NCBI RefSeq assembly: GCF_030315685.1
Contig: NZ_JASXSI010000011.1
Location: 112,564 to 176,563 of the forward strand
From: Gordonia sp. ABSL11-1
Lineage (GTDB): Bacteria > Actinomycetota > Actinomycetes > Mycobacteriales > Mycobacteriaceae
Direction: 5' to 3'
Length of the DNA stretch: 64,000 nucleotides
Notes under the pieces: model-generated
Database searches by the model: none
Seen by the model: the letters and a program-made list of their open reading frames with translations, nothing else
What the model was told of the DNA's origin: nothing
In this document: positions 42,216 to 50,070 of the stretch, in pieces
Layout: every line of letters starts with the position of its first letter
How positions within the stretch are numbered: position 1 is the stretch's first letter
Program-made: the position numbers and the translations under genes

Positions 42216-43369
42216 CGTCTCGCATTCCACTGTCGGTGCTCGACCTGGCGCCGGTCACGCAGGGGTCGTCGGCGACCGAGGCGATCCGCCGGGCGGTCGA
42301 CCTGGCCCGCGCCGCCGAGGGGTGGGGCTACCGCCGCTACTGGCTCGCCGAACATCATTTCGTCGCCGTCGCGAGCTCCTCGACGCCGACCCTCATCGCG
42401 CTGGTCGCCGCGGCCACCGAGCACATCCGTGTGGGCAGCGCCGCCGTACAGCTGGGCCATCATCGTCCCGCGTCGGTCGTCGAGGCCTTCGGCACGGTCG
42501 ACGCCCTGTTTCCGGGGCGTCTCGATCTCGGTCTCGGGCGGTCGGGTCAGCGTCGGGCCGAGGCGTTGTCGGCCGTCGCGTCCGGCCGTCGCGTCACCGA
42601 ACCGCGACCGGAGCAGTGGGTGGACGGGCTGCTGATCCCGGAACCCTTCCCGATGGAGCAGCTGTTGGGGTCACCGCGGCTCGCGACCATGACCCGGGCT
42701 CTCGAGTTCGAGGGTGCACAGCATCAGGATTTCGCCGACGCCGTCGATGACGTGATCGATCTACTGGCCGGGCGTTACGAGATCGACGACCTCGACGTGC
42801 GCGCGGTCCCGGGCGAGGACGCCGACATCGAGGTGTGGATCTTCGGCAGCAGCAAAGGTCAGAGCGCGGCGGTCGCCGGTGCGAACGGTCTGCCGTTCGT
42901 CGCGAACTATCACGTCAGCCCGTCGACGGTGCTCGAGGCGGTCGAGGCCTACCGGTCCGCGTTCCGGCCGTCGTCGGCGCCGGGAGCGAGCGGAGGCAAG
43001 CCGAGCCTGACGCAGCCGTATGTGGTGGTGTCCGCCGACGTGGTGGTGGCCGACGACGATGCGACCGCGGCCCATCTCGCCTCCACCTACGGGCATTGGG
43101 TGTACGACATCCGCAGCGGCCACGGCGCATCCGAGTATCAGGACCCGGCGACGGCACAGCCGCTGACGGAGCAGCAGCGGCGGATCGTCGACGACCGGGT
43201 GCGCACCCAGTTCGTCGGGTCACCGGCCACCGTGGCCGAGCGTCTCGAGACACTCGCCCGGGTGACCGGCGCCGACGAACTCGTGATCACCAGCGTCACA
43301 CATGATTTCGAGGACCGGAAACGGTCGCATCAGCTCCTGGCGCAGGAGTGGGGTCTGCGTCAGGGCTGA
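42212..43369 (+). CDS. Luciferase-family oxidoreductase, MsnO8-like group
   Basis: 385 residues from GTG 42212, supported by GGGAG 6 nt ahead and a GTGA overlap with the small ORF; ATG 42191 would add seven residues. Typical stretches are PLSVLDLAPVTQG, RYWLAEHHF, TEHIRVGSAAVQLGHH and LDLGLGRSG. It has the (beta/alpha)8 luciferase fold and should bind reduced flavin or F420; this subgroup is poorly characterised. It is transcribed away from two DszA-like monooxygenase genes, suggesting a shared nutritional or sulfur-related regulon. Confidence 0.88.
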   Translation: MTSRIPLSVLDLAPVTQGSSATEAIRRAVDLARAAEGWGYRRYWLAEHHFVAVASSSTPTLIALVAAATEHIRVGSAAVQLGHHRPASVVEAFGTVDALFPGRLDLGLGRSGQRRAEALSAVASGRRVTEPRPEQWVDGLLIPEPFPMEQLLGSPRLATMTRALEFEGAQHQDFADAVDDVIDLLAGRYEIDDLDVRAVPGEDADIEVWIFGSSKGQSAAVAGANGLPFVANYHVSPSTVLEAVEAYRSAFRPSSAPGASGGKPSLTQPYVVVSADVVVADDDATAAHLASTYGHWVYDIRSGHGASEYQDPATAQPLTEQQRRIVDDRVRTQFVGSPATVAERLETLARVTGADELVITSVTHDFEDRKRSHQLLAQEWGLRQG

Positions 43370-43392
43370 GCGACCAGTTCTCCGTGACAGGA

Positions 43393-44505
43393 TCACCCGA
43401 CGGTGATCATGTCCCAGTCGTTGATGGACGCAGCGATTTTCGCGACGTGATCCTGCGCGTCGCCGAGGGTGTGGCTGATCGCCGTCAGCCGGCTGACGTA
43501 ATGGCCGACCGGATACTCCGCGGTCATGCCGATGCCACCGTGCATCTGGATGGCCTCCTGGCCGATGAGGCGTCCGGACCGGCAGATCTGCAGCTTGGCC
43601 CGTGACGCGATGATCGGATCGCAGCCGCCGTCGGCCAGCGCCGTGGTGGCGTACAGGCTCATGCTGCGTGCCAGCTCCAGCTGGGTGTACATGTCCGCGG
43701 CGCGCTGGGTGAGTGTCTGGAACTGCGACAGTGTGACGCCGAACTGCTTGCGCGTCTTCAGGTAATCGACGGTGAGGTCCAAGGCGCGTTCCATCGCGCC
43801 GACTGCCTCGGCGCACAGCGCGGTCTGGATGCCGACCTCGGCGTTGGCGATGACCTCGGAGGCATCGCCACTGCCGAGGCGGGTGGCCGCCGCGTCGGAG
43901 AACTCGATCTGCGCACCACGACGGCGGTCGTGGGTGCGGTACGGGGTACGCGTGACACCGTCGGCGTTCGCGTCGGTCAGGAACAGGCCGACACCGTCGT
44001 CGGTGCGTGCCGACACGACCAGCTTGTCTGCGCAGTCGCCATGTCCGACAAGGACCTTGGTGCCGTTGAGCTTGTCGTCGGTGGCGGTGGTGGCGACCTT
44101 GGCGCCCGGCCAGCGGTCGCCGGCCTCGAGGTGGGCGAAGGCGGCCAGGATCTCGCCCGAGGCGAGACCGCCGAGGATCTCGGCGCGGGTGGCGTCATCG
44201 GCGGTGGCACCGACGAGTGACCCCGGCACGAGGGCCGAGTCCAGGTAGGGCTCGGGCGCGAGCGAACGACCGATCTCGGTCATCACGCTGGTGAACTCCA
44301 CCGGTCCGGCACCCATGCCGCCGTCGTCCTCGGGGAAGGTGAGGCCGAGGATGCCGATGTCGGCCAACGACTTCCACACCCCTTTGTCCCAGCCGAGTTC
44401 GGTGTCGGTGACCGCGCGCAACGTCTCGACGTCGTACTTACGGGTCAGTACTTCGCGCACGGTGTCGCGCAGCATCGTCTGTTCGTCGGAAAGCTCGAAA
44501 TCCAT
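43393..44505 (-). CDS. Acyl-CoA dehydrogenase family protein
   Basis: 370 residues from ATG 44505 (MDFELSDEQTMLRDTVREVL). FAD-type fold: GILGLTFPEDDGGMGAGPVE, the middle beta domain around GVGLFLTD, and RKQFGVTLSQFQTLTQRAADM with IQMHGGIGMTAEYPVGHYVSR at the C-terminus. This short type often pairs with a second dehydrogenase to make an alpha2beta2 enzyme acting on steroid-derived or other bulky acyl-CoAs. The partner gene lies 53 bp upstream. The catalytic base is not obvious by eye, in keeping with a heteromeric subunit. Confidence 0.9.
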   Translation of the reverse strand: MDFELSDEQTMLRDTVREVLTRKYDVETLRAVTDTELGWDKGVWKSLADIGILGLTFPEDDGGMGAGPVEFTSVMTEIGRSLAPEPYLDSALVPGSLVGATADDATRAEILGGLASGEILAAFAHLEAGDRWPGAKVATTATDDKLNGTKVLVGHGDCADKLVVSARTDDGVGLFLTDANADGVTRTPYRTHDRRRGAQIEFSDAAATRLGSGDASEVIANAEVGIQTALCAEAVGAMERALDLTVDYLKTRKQFGVTLSQFQTLTQRAADMYTQLELARSMSLYATTALADGGCDPIIASRAKLQICRSGRLIGQEAIQMHGGIGMTAEYPVGHYVSRLTAISHTLGDAQDHVAKIAASINDWDMITVG

Positions 44506-44558
44506 GACAGGTTCCCAGGTTCTCGTGAGTCGTGAAAAGAGTTGAGGCGGTGGGTGTC

Positions 44559-45755
44559 TCAGAGACCCAGCACGGCCTTGTCGATGATCTGGCGCTGAAC
44601 CTCCGACGATCCGCCGTAGATACTCACCTTGCGGTAGTTGAGGTAGGTCGGCGCGGACAGCTGTGCCCACTCGGGCGACGCGACGTCGGCGGTGCCGTTG
44701 GCGGCGGACGCATCGAGACCGGCGACCGGCAGCGAATCGGGGCCCGCGATGTCGGCGAGCAATTCCATGGCGTCCTGCTGCAACTGGCTACCGCGCAGCT
44801 TGAGCAGCGACGACGCCGGGTTCGGCTTGCCGTCCGCCGACGACGCGGCGACCCGCAGCTGGGTCAACTCGAGGGCGAGCAGATCGTTCTCCAGCTCGGC
44901 CAGACGGGCCGCGAACAGCGGGTCGCCCAGGAGGGTGCCGCCGGATGCGGTCGTGGTCTGGCGGGCAAGCTCTTTCGCCTTGGCGAGCTTGGTCTTGGTG
45001 TAGCCGACGCGGGCGATGCCGCTGCGCTCGTTGCCCAGCAGGAACTTGGCCTGCGTCCAGCCCTCGTTCTCCTTGCCGACGAGATTCTCGACCGGCACGC
45101 GGACGTCGTTGAAGAAGACCTCGTTGACCTCGAAGCTGCCGTCGATGAGCTGAATCGGCCGCAGCTCCACGCCCGGCGTGTCCATCGGGAACAGCAGCAT
45201 GCTGATGCCGGCCTGCTTCTTGACGTCGGGATCGGTACGCACGAGGCAGAAGATCCAGTCGGCGAACTGGCCGAGCGTGGTCCACGTCTTCTGGCCGTTG
45301 ACGACGTAATGATCACCGTCGCGGACCGCGCGGGTCTTGAGCGACGCCAGATCCGAACCCGCCTCGGGCTCGGAGAAGCCTTGGCACCACCAGATGTCGA
45401 GGTTGGCGGTCTTGGCCAGGAACCGTTCCTTCATCTCCGGCGAACCGAACTGCGCGATGACCGGACCGATCATGCCGACGTTGAACGGCAGCATGTCCGG
45501 GACGTGCATCAGGCTCATCTCCTCGCGATAGATGTGGCTCTGGATGGCGGTCCAGTCGCGGCCACCCGCCTCGACGGGCCAGCCCGGCGTGGCGACACCG
45601 TGCTCGTTGAGGATGCGCGTGGTGGTGATCAGGTCCTCGGGGTAGTTCAGCTTGCCGGCTTCGGAGCGACGACGGAGGTCCTCGGGGACCTTCGCGAAGA
45701 TTACCCGCAGCTCATCGCGGAACGCCTCTTCTTCTGGACTGAATGTCAGCTGCAT
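44559..45755 (-). CDS. Acyl-CoA dehydrogenase family protein
   Basis: 398 residues from ATG 45755 (MQLTFSPEEEAFRDELR). Motifs: CQGFSEPEAGSDLASLKTRAVRDGDHYVVNGQKTW for flavin and substrate contacts, GWTQAKFLLGNERSGIA, and a C-terminal IYGGSSEVQRQIIDKAVLGL. Similar to FadE26/FadE28-like cholesterol-side-chain pairs from their general layout, but the substrate is unknown. It heads a two-gene operon facing a TetR gene across a good palindrome, so induction by an acyl-CoA ligand is likely. Confidence 0.9.
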   Translation of the reverse strand: MQLTFSPEEEAFRDELRVIFAKVPEDLRRRSEAGKLNYPEDLITTTRILNEHGVATPGWPVEAGGRDWTAIQSHIYREEMSLMHVPDMLPFNVGMIGPVIAQFGSPEMKERFLAKTANLDIWWCQGFSEPEAGSDLASLKTRAVRDGDHYVVNGQKTWTTLGQFADWIFCLVRTDPDVKKQAGISMLLFPMDTPGVELRPIQLIDGSFEVNEVFFNDVRVPVENLVGKENEGWTQAKFLLGNERSGIARVGYTKTKLAKAKELARQTTTASGGTLLGDPLFAARLAELENDLLALELTQLRVAASSADGKPNPASSLLKLRGSQLQQDAMELLADIAGPDSLPVAGLDASAANGTADVASPEWAQLSAPTYLNYRKVSIYGGSSEVQRQIIDKAVLGL

Positions 45756-45833
45756 GAGTTCTGTCCTACTCCTGGTCAGGGGAACGCGGGGCGCAGACGC
45801 GACACATGGCGGGGCCGAGTGATGCATCCGCTG

Positions 45834-45851
45834 ACTAAGCGCTTGCTTAGT
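45834..45851. promoter_or_regulatory. TetR-type operator between acyl-CoA dehydrogenase operon and TetR gene
   Basis: ACTAAGCGCTTGCTTAGT: 7-bp perfect arms around a 4-nt centre, in the divergent region 78 bp before the dehydrogenase start. Its size and bases resemble operators of actinobacterial fatty-acid and steroid TetR repressors (KstR-like, AAG...CTT core). Likely target of the adjacent regulator. Confidence 0.75.
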
Positions 45852-45954
45852 GATACCGTGCACTATGCCGCTGCCGGCGGGGCATGTCAATGTCATCGAT
45901 GGCGGGGTATCAGAGGCGGAGTCATCAGGTCCAGCGGAAACGGAGGCCGGCGCG

Positions 45955-46569
45955 ATGCCAGTCGTGGAACCGCCGCCTCGTGCGGCCGCCGCGCGCTCCC
46001 GGTTGCTGCGGGCCGCGGTGGAGGCGTTCGCGACCAAAGGATTCGACGCGACGACCACACGCGACATCGCGACCGGGGCGCAGATGAGTCCGGCGGCGGT
46101 GTATGTGCACTTCCGGTCCAAGGAGGAGGTGCTCTACGAGCTCTCCGACGCCGGGCACCGGTCGTTCCTGACGCTGATCGACGACGCAGACGACCCCGCG
46201 CAACCACCCGCCACACGGCTGCGGGCGGTGATCGGCGCGCTCGCCGCGCATCACGCCCGTGATCACGTCTGGTCGAGGGTGGTCAACTACGAGTTGGACT
46301 CCCTCTCGGCGGAGCACCGCGAGGCCATTGGGGTGATGCGCAGAGAGGTCGCCCGTCGTGTCGGCACGATCGTCGACGCGGGCATCACCGGAGGAGCCTT
46401 CGACGTCGACGACCCTCAGGCGACCACGACCCTGCTGCTCTCGATGGGAGTCGACGTCGCTCGCTGGTACCGGGAGTCGGGCGCGCTGACGCCAGAACGG
46501 ATCGGTGCGTTCCAGGCGGAGATGGCCGCGCGTATCGTCGGCGCACGAGTCGACGCGCCATCGGTCTGA
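45955..46569 (+). CDS. TetR-family repressor, probably of the acyl-CoA dehydrogenase operon
   Basis: About 204 residues from ATG 45955, which has GGAGG upstream; the frame is open further (GTG 45850, ATG 45865), but the operator at 45834-45851 would then overlap the start and the additional residues look non-conserved. The helix-turn-helix lies in TTTRDIATGAQMSPAAVYVHFRSKEEVL. The ligand domain is helical, ending in MAARIVGARVD. It probably binds acyl-CoA and controls itself and the divergent operon. Confidence 0.85.
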   Translation: MPVVEPPPRAAAARSRLLRAAVEAFATKGFDATTTRDIATGAQMSPAAVYVHFRSKEEVLYELSDAGHRSFLTLIDDADDPAQPPATRLRAVIGALAAHHARDHVWSRVVNYELDSLSAEHREAIGVMRREVARRVGTIVDAGITGGAFDVDDPQATTTLLLSMGVDVARWYRESGALTPERIGAFQAEMAARIVGARVDAPSV

Positions 46570-46600
46570 TGCCGCCGTCGGCCGGCGATGTCCGGTCGGG

Positions 46601-47866
46601 TCAGCGCGGCGCCGGGATCGCGCACTCCGATTCCGCCGATTCCGCCGGGACGGCCGTCGCCGGGCCCGTACTTCTCGCCGACCGCCGTCGAAGCCGTGCG
46701 TTCGTGAGCGCGCCGACCACCGCCAGCACCAGCACGTAGGCCACATAGCCGACGACCGTCTCCCGCAAACCGATGTGGGACACGATGATTCCGGCCACGA
46801 CGGCGGGCAGGCTGAATGCGAGGTAGCTCGCGACGAACACCGACGAGAACACCTGGCCGCGCTGCTGCGGGGGTGTGGCGGCGCTGATGCTGTCGAGCGC
46901 GCCCAGGAAGGTCGCCGCGAAGCCGGCGCCGGCGATGACCGAGCCGGCGATGTAGAGCGGCAGCGTCTCGCCGAGTACCCCGGCGAGCGAGATGACCGCA
47001 CCTCCGGCGAGGGCCGGGTACCCGAACGCGAGTTTGGTTGCCGCCGACCGCCCGGTGATGAGCAGCGAGGTGATCGCGGCCGACGCGAAGAACACGAACA
47101 GCAGGACGCCGGCCTCGGCGTGGTTGTCGACGCCGAACACGCGGGCGACGACCGAGGAGCCGAGCGACAGGTACAGGCCGCCCAACGACCAGGTCGCGAC
47201 GAGTGCGGGCACGGCCGCCAGGAACACCCGCCGCACCTGCGCGGGCAGTCGCACCTGCGGGGCGAGGGTCGCGAAGAGGTGTCGTCGGGAGGTGAATCCG
47301 ATGCGATCGGAGGTTTCCGGGACCAGCAGCAGTGCGATCAGCAGGACCGCGAACAGCGCCAGGATGACCTCGTATACCAGGAACCGCGGGGCCGGGGCGT
47401 ACTCGACGAACAGTCCGGCGACGGCGACACCCCCGGCCAGGCCGATCGCCGGCGCGGCGCCCGTGATCGCGGAACCCAGCCGGGGGGTCGGCTGCAGGTC
47501 GACGACGGTGGCGGTGAGCGTGCCCATCGCGGCGCCGGTGGCCAGCCCCTGCAGCGCGCGGGCCGCCATCAGGAGGCCGACGTCGTCGGCCGACACGAAC
47601 AGCACCATGCTCACGATCAGCAGGACAAGCGCGATGGCGAGCACCGGTCGTCGTCCGATGTGGTCGGAGAGCGAGCCGACGGTCAACAGGCTGACCAGCA
47701 TCGTCGCGACGTAGATCGCGAAGACGGCGGTGAGCGTGAACGCCGAGAAGCCCCAGAGCTGCTGGTACACGGGGTAGAGGGGCGAGGGGGCGGCGGAGGC
47801 GAAGAGGACCATCACGAACGTCGCCGTGATCACCCAGAACGCGCGGTGCGGATGCAACCGAGTCAT
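46601..47866 (-). CDS. Major facilitator superfamily exporter
   Basis: 421 residues with 12 predicted membrane helices. The MFS loop 2-3 motif is GSLSDHIGRRPVLAIAL; helix 1 begins AFWVITATFVMVLFASAAPSPLYPVYQQ. Drug/metabolite:H+ antiporter type by general similarity. The ATG 47866 has AGGAGAT just upstream. Divergent from a TetR gene, with one operator 9 bp from its start codon, so expression is presumably released when the repressor binds a compound that the pump exports. Confidence 0.9.
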   Translation of the reverse strand: MTRLHPHRAFWVITATFVMVLFASAAPSPLYPVYQQLWGFSAFTLTAVFAIYVATMLVSLLTVGSLSDHIGRRPVLAIALVLLIVSMVLFVSADDVGLLMAARALQGLATGAAMGTLTATVVDLQPTPRLGSAITGAAPAIGLAGGVAVAGLFVEYAPAPRFLVYEVILALFAVLLIALLLVPETSDRIGFTSRRHLFATLAPQVRLPAQVRRVFLAAVPALVATWSLGGLYLSLGSSVVARVFGVDNHAEAGVLLFVFFASAAITSLLITGRSAATKLAFGYPALAGGAVISLAGVLGETLPLYIAGSVIAGAGFAATFLGALDSISAATPPQQRGQVFSSVFVASYLAFSLPAVVAGIIVSHIGLRETVVGYVAYVLVLAVVGALTNARLRRRSARSTGPATAVPAESAESECAIPAPR

Positions 47867-47874
47867 CTCATCTC

Positions 47875-47898
47875 CTAAAGCAAAGCCATTTGCGTTAG
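47875..47898. promoter_or_regulatory. Operator 1 of the MFS/TetR pair
   Basis: CTAAAGCAAA, 4 nt, TTTGCGTTAG: 9 of 10 arm positions pair. It sits 9 bp upstream of the MFS start codon and would overlap its ribosome site or a leaderless start. Confidence 0.75.
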
Positions 47899-47923
47899 AT
47901 TGAACGTATCGGAGGTTCGGACA

Positions 47924-47947
47924 CTAAAGCAAACGGATTTGCAATAA
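47924..47947. promoter_or_regulatory. Operator 2 of the MFS/TetR pair
   Basis: CTAAAGCAAA, 4 nt, TTTGCAATAA: the left arm is identical to operator 1 and 7 of 10 arm positions pair. It touches the ATG at 47947, which favours autorepression and perhaps the second ATG (47956) as true start. The two sites are 49 bp apart, start to start. Confidence 0.7.
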
Positions 47948-48561
47948 TGGTCGGCATGAGTGGTTCAACCGCGTCAGCGAGCGTTCATTCCCCCGGCGCG
48001 AAGCGCCCGGGTGGTCGCAGCGCACGGGTGCAGTCGGCCGTGTATGCGGCGGTCGGACAGCTGGTGGGTGCCGGCCAGCGCGACACGATGACGATTCCCG
48101 AGGTCGCCGAGGTCGCCGGGGTGAACCCGACGAGCATCTACCGCCGGTGGGGCACTATCGAGCAACTCCTCGGCGAGGTGGCGGTCGCAGCGCTGACACA
48201 AGGGGAGTCACTGCCCGACACCGGTGAACTCGCCGACGACCTCGCCGAGTGGTCGCGGATCATCGCTGCCGACATCGGCCGTCCGAAGCGGCGCGCCTAT
48301 CTGCGCGCCATGGTGTTCGCCCGCAATGACGTCGTCGAGGAATGTCCGTGCTGGGAGATCCGCCGGGAGCAGGCCGAGGAGATGGTCGGTCGGGCCGCCG
48401 ACCGTGGGCGGGATGCGCCGACCGTCCGACAGATCCTCGATCACGTCATCGCGCCGCTCTATCACCATGCGGTCTTCGGGCTCGCCCTCGACGACACCTA
48501 TGCCCACGCCCTGGTCTCCGATGTCATGCGCATGACCGATCGGAGCAGTCGAGCAGGCTAA
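47947..48561 (+). CDS. TetR/AcrR-family regulator of the divergent MFS gene
   Basis: 204 residues from ATG 47947 or 201 from ATG 47956. The DNA-binding part is MTIPEVAEVAGVNPTSIYRRWGTIEQLLGEVAV. The C-terminal domain (AYLRAMVFARNDVVEECPCWEIRREQAEEMV) is of the TetR_C type seen in actinobacterial efflux repressors. Two matching operators lie in the 80-bp divergent region. It ends 9 bp before the amidase gene, which may therefore be co-transcribed. Confidence 0.87.
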   Translation: MVGMSGSTASASVHSPGAKRPGGRSARVQSAVYAAVGQLVGAGQRDTMTIPEVAEVAGVNPTSIYRRWGTIEQLLGEVAVAALTQGESLPDTGELADDLAEWSRIIAADIGRPKRRAYLRAMVFARNDVVEECPCWEIRREQAEEMVGRAADRGRDAPTVRQILDHVIAPLYHHAVFGLALDDTYAHALVSDVMRMTDRSSRAG

Positions 48562-48570
48562 CCTCGGCGC

Positions 48571-49998
48571 ATGAAGTACGTCCATGCGTTCGGTGACGAC
48601 GTCCTCGGTGACCTCGACGGGGTGGGGATCGCGGCCGCGATCCGCGCCGGTGAGTTCTCCGCGACCGAGGCGGTGCAGGCCGCGATCGCACGGATCGACG
48701 CCGTCAACCCGCAGGTGAATGCGGTCGCCGTCGACGACCGGGAACGAGCGCGCAGCCGCGCGGCCGACGCCGACTTCGGTGCGGGGTCCTTCGCCGGCGT
48801 GCCGTCGATCATCAAGAACAACACGCTGTTCGAGGGTCTGCCGGTGGGCAACGGGTCGGCCGCGATGCCGGATCTGCCCGCGAAGGGCAACGAGCCGTTC
48901 ACCGAGCAGTTCCTCTCCACCGGCGTCAACATCGTCGGCGCGTCCACCCTGCCCGCGTTCGGGCTGACCGCGACCACCGAGTTCGTCGACCGCGATCCGA
49001 CGCGCAACCCGTGGGACACCGACTACTCCTCTGGTGCGTCGTCGGGAGGTTCCGCGGCGCTCGTGGCCGCCGGTGCCCTGGCTGTCGCCCACGGGAACGA
49101 CGGCGGCGGCTCGATCCGGATCCCGGCGGCCGCGTGTGGGCTGGTCGGTCTCAAGCCCACGCGCGGACGTGTCGCTCCGTCGCCCACCGGTCAGGTCCTG
49201 CCGGTCGACATCATCTCCAACGGAGTTCTCAGTCGAACCGTCCGTGACACAGCGCATTTCATCTCCGACGCGGAGACGTTCCGCGCCCCGGAGGGTCTGC
49301 CGCGCGTCGGCCTCGTCGAGGGGCCGGGGAAGCGCCGCCTCCGCATCGGCCTCGTCGACACGACCGTCACCGGTCAGCCGATCGACGCCGAGACGTCGGC
49401 GGCCCTCGCGTCGGTCGCGGATCTGCTCACCGAGCTCGGCCATGACGTCGAGAGGATCCCGATCCCGCTCGACGAGGCGTTCGTCCGGCAGTTCGTCGAC
49501 TACTGGTCGATGTTGGCGTGCTCGATGCATCGCCTCGGGTGGGTGCTGGTGGGCAAGGACTTCGACCGTGATGCCCTCGATCCGTTCACCATCGGGTTGT
49601 CGCGCCGCTACCTGCGGACGTTCTGGCGCACCCCGTCGACGATCATCGGACTGAAGCGTTCGACGGCGAGGTTCCGCACCGTGTTCGACGGCCACGACCT
49701 CGTGCTCACCCCGACCCTGGCGCACACGACCCCCAAGATCGGATACCTCGATCCCGGAGGGGATTTCGACGAGATCTTCGAGCGACTCGTCCACTATGTG
49801 GCGTTCACGCCGGCCAACAACGCGACGGGCACACCGGCGATCAGCCTGCCACTCGCCCGCACCTTTGACGGCCTGCCCCTCGGGCTCCACTTCTCGGCCG
49901 ACCTCGGCCGCGAACGCACCCTGCTGGAGTTGGCATTCGAGCTGGAGGCCGCACGGCCGTTCGCGCGCATCCAGGATCAGGTGGTTCGGGAGCGCTGA
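48571..49998 (+). CDS. Amidase (amidase signature family)
   Basis: 475 residues. Catalytic features of the Ser-cisSer-Lys family: Lys in VPSIIKNNT, the Gly/Ser-rich GASSGGSAALVAAGALAVAHGNDGGGSIRIPAAACG containing both serines. It hydrolyses an amide bond; the range of this family is wide (aliphatic and aromatic amides, lactam intermediates), so the substrate remains open. Starts 9 bp after the TetR stop without a clear Shine-Dalgarno. Followed by a 19-bp hairpin shared with the convergent symporter gene. Confidence 0.9.
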   Translation: MKYVHAFGDDVLGDLDGVGIAAAIRAGEFSATEAVQAAIARIDAVNPQVNAVAVDDRERARSRAADADFGAGSFAGVPSIIKNNTLFEGLPVGNGSAAMPDLPAKGNEPFTEQFLSTGVNIVGASTLPAFGLTATTEFVDRDPTRNPWDTDYSSGASSGGSAALVAAGALAVAHGNDGGGSIRIPAAACGLVGLKPTRGRVAPSPTGQVLPVDIISNGVLSRTVRDTAHFISDAETFRAPEGLPRVGLVEGPGKRRLRIGLVDTTVTGQPIDAETSAALASVADLLTELGHDVERIPIPLDEAFVRQFVDYWSMLACSMHRLGWVLVGKDFDRDALDPFTIGLSRRYLRTFWRTPSTIIGLKRSTARFRTVFDGHDLVLTPTLAHTTPKIGYLDPGGDFDEIFERLVHYVAFTPANNATGTPAISLPLARTFDGLPLGLHFSADLGRERTLLELAFELEAARPFARIQDQVVRER

Positions 49999-50006
49999 CG
50001 CGACAG

Positions 50007-50047
50007 AGGTTGCCCTTTGGTCCGGGATCCGGACCAAAGGGCAACCT
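50007..50047. terminator. Perfect 19-bp hairpin, bidirectional terminator
   Basis: Arms 50007-50025 and 50029-50047 pair perfectly around a GAT loop centre. It lies 8 bp after the amidase stop and 23 bp beyond the stop of the convergent symporter gene. Confidence 0.87.
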
Positions 50048-50070
50048 GTCTGACGGCGCCGCGCGCAGCT

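Noticed and set aside
48552..48570. AGGCTAACCT ahead of the amidase gene, resembling half an iron box
   Set aside because: Only about 11 of 19 positions match the IdeR consensus and the sequence overlaps the TetR stop codon; the context is not iron-related.
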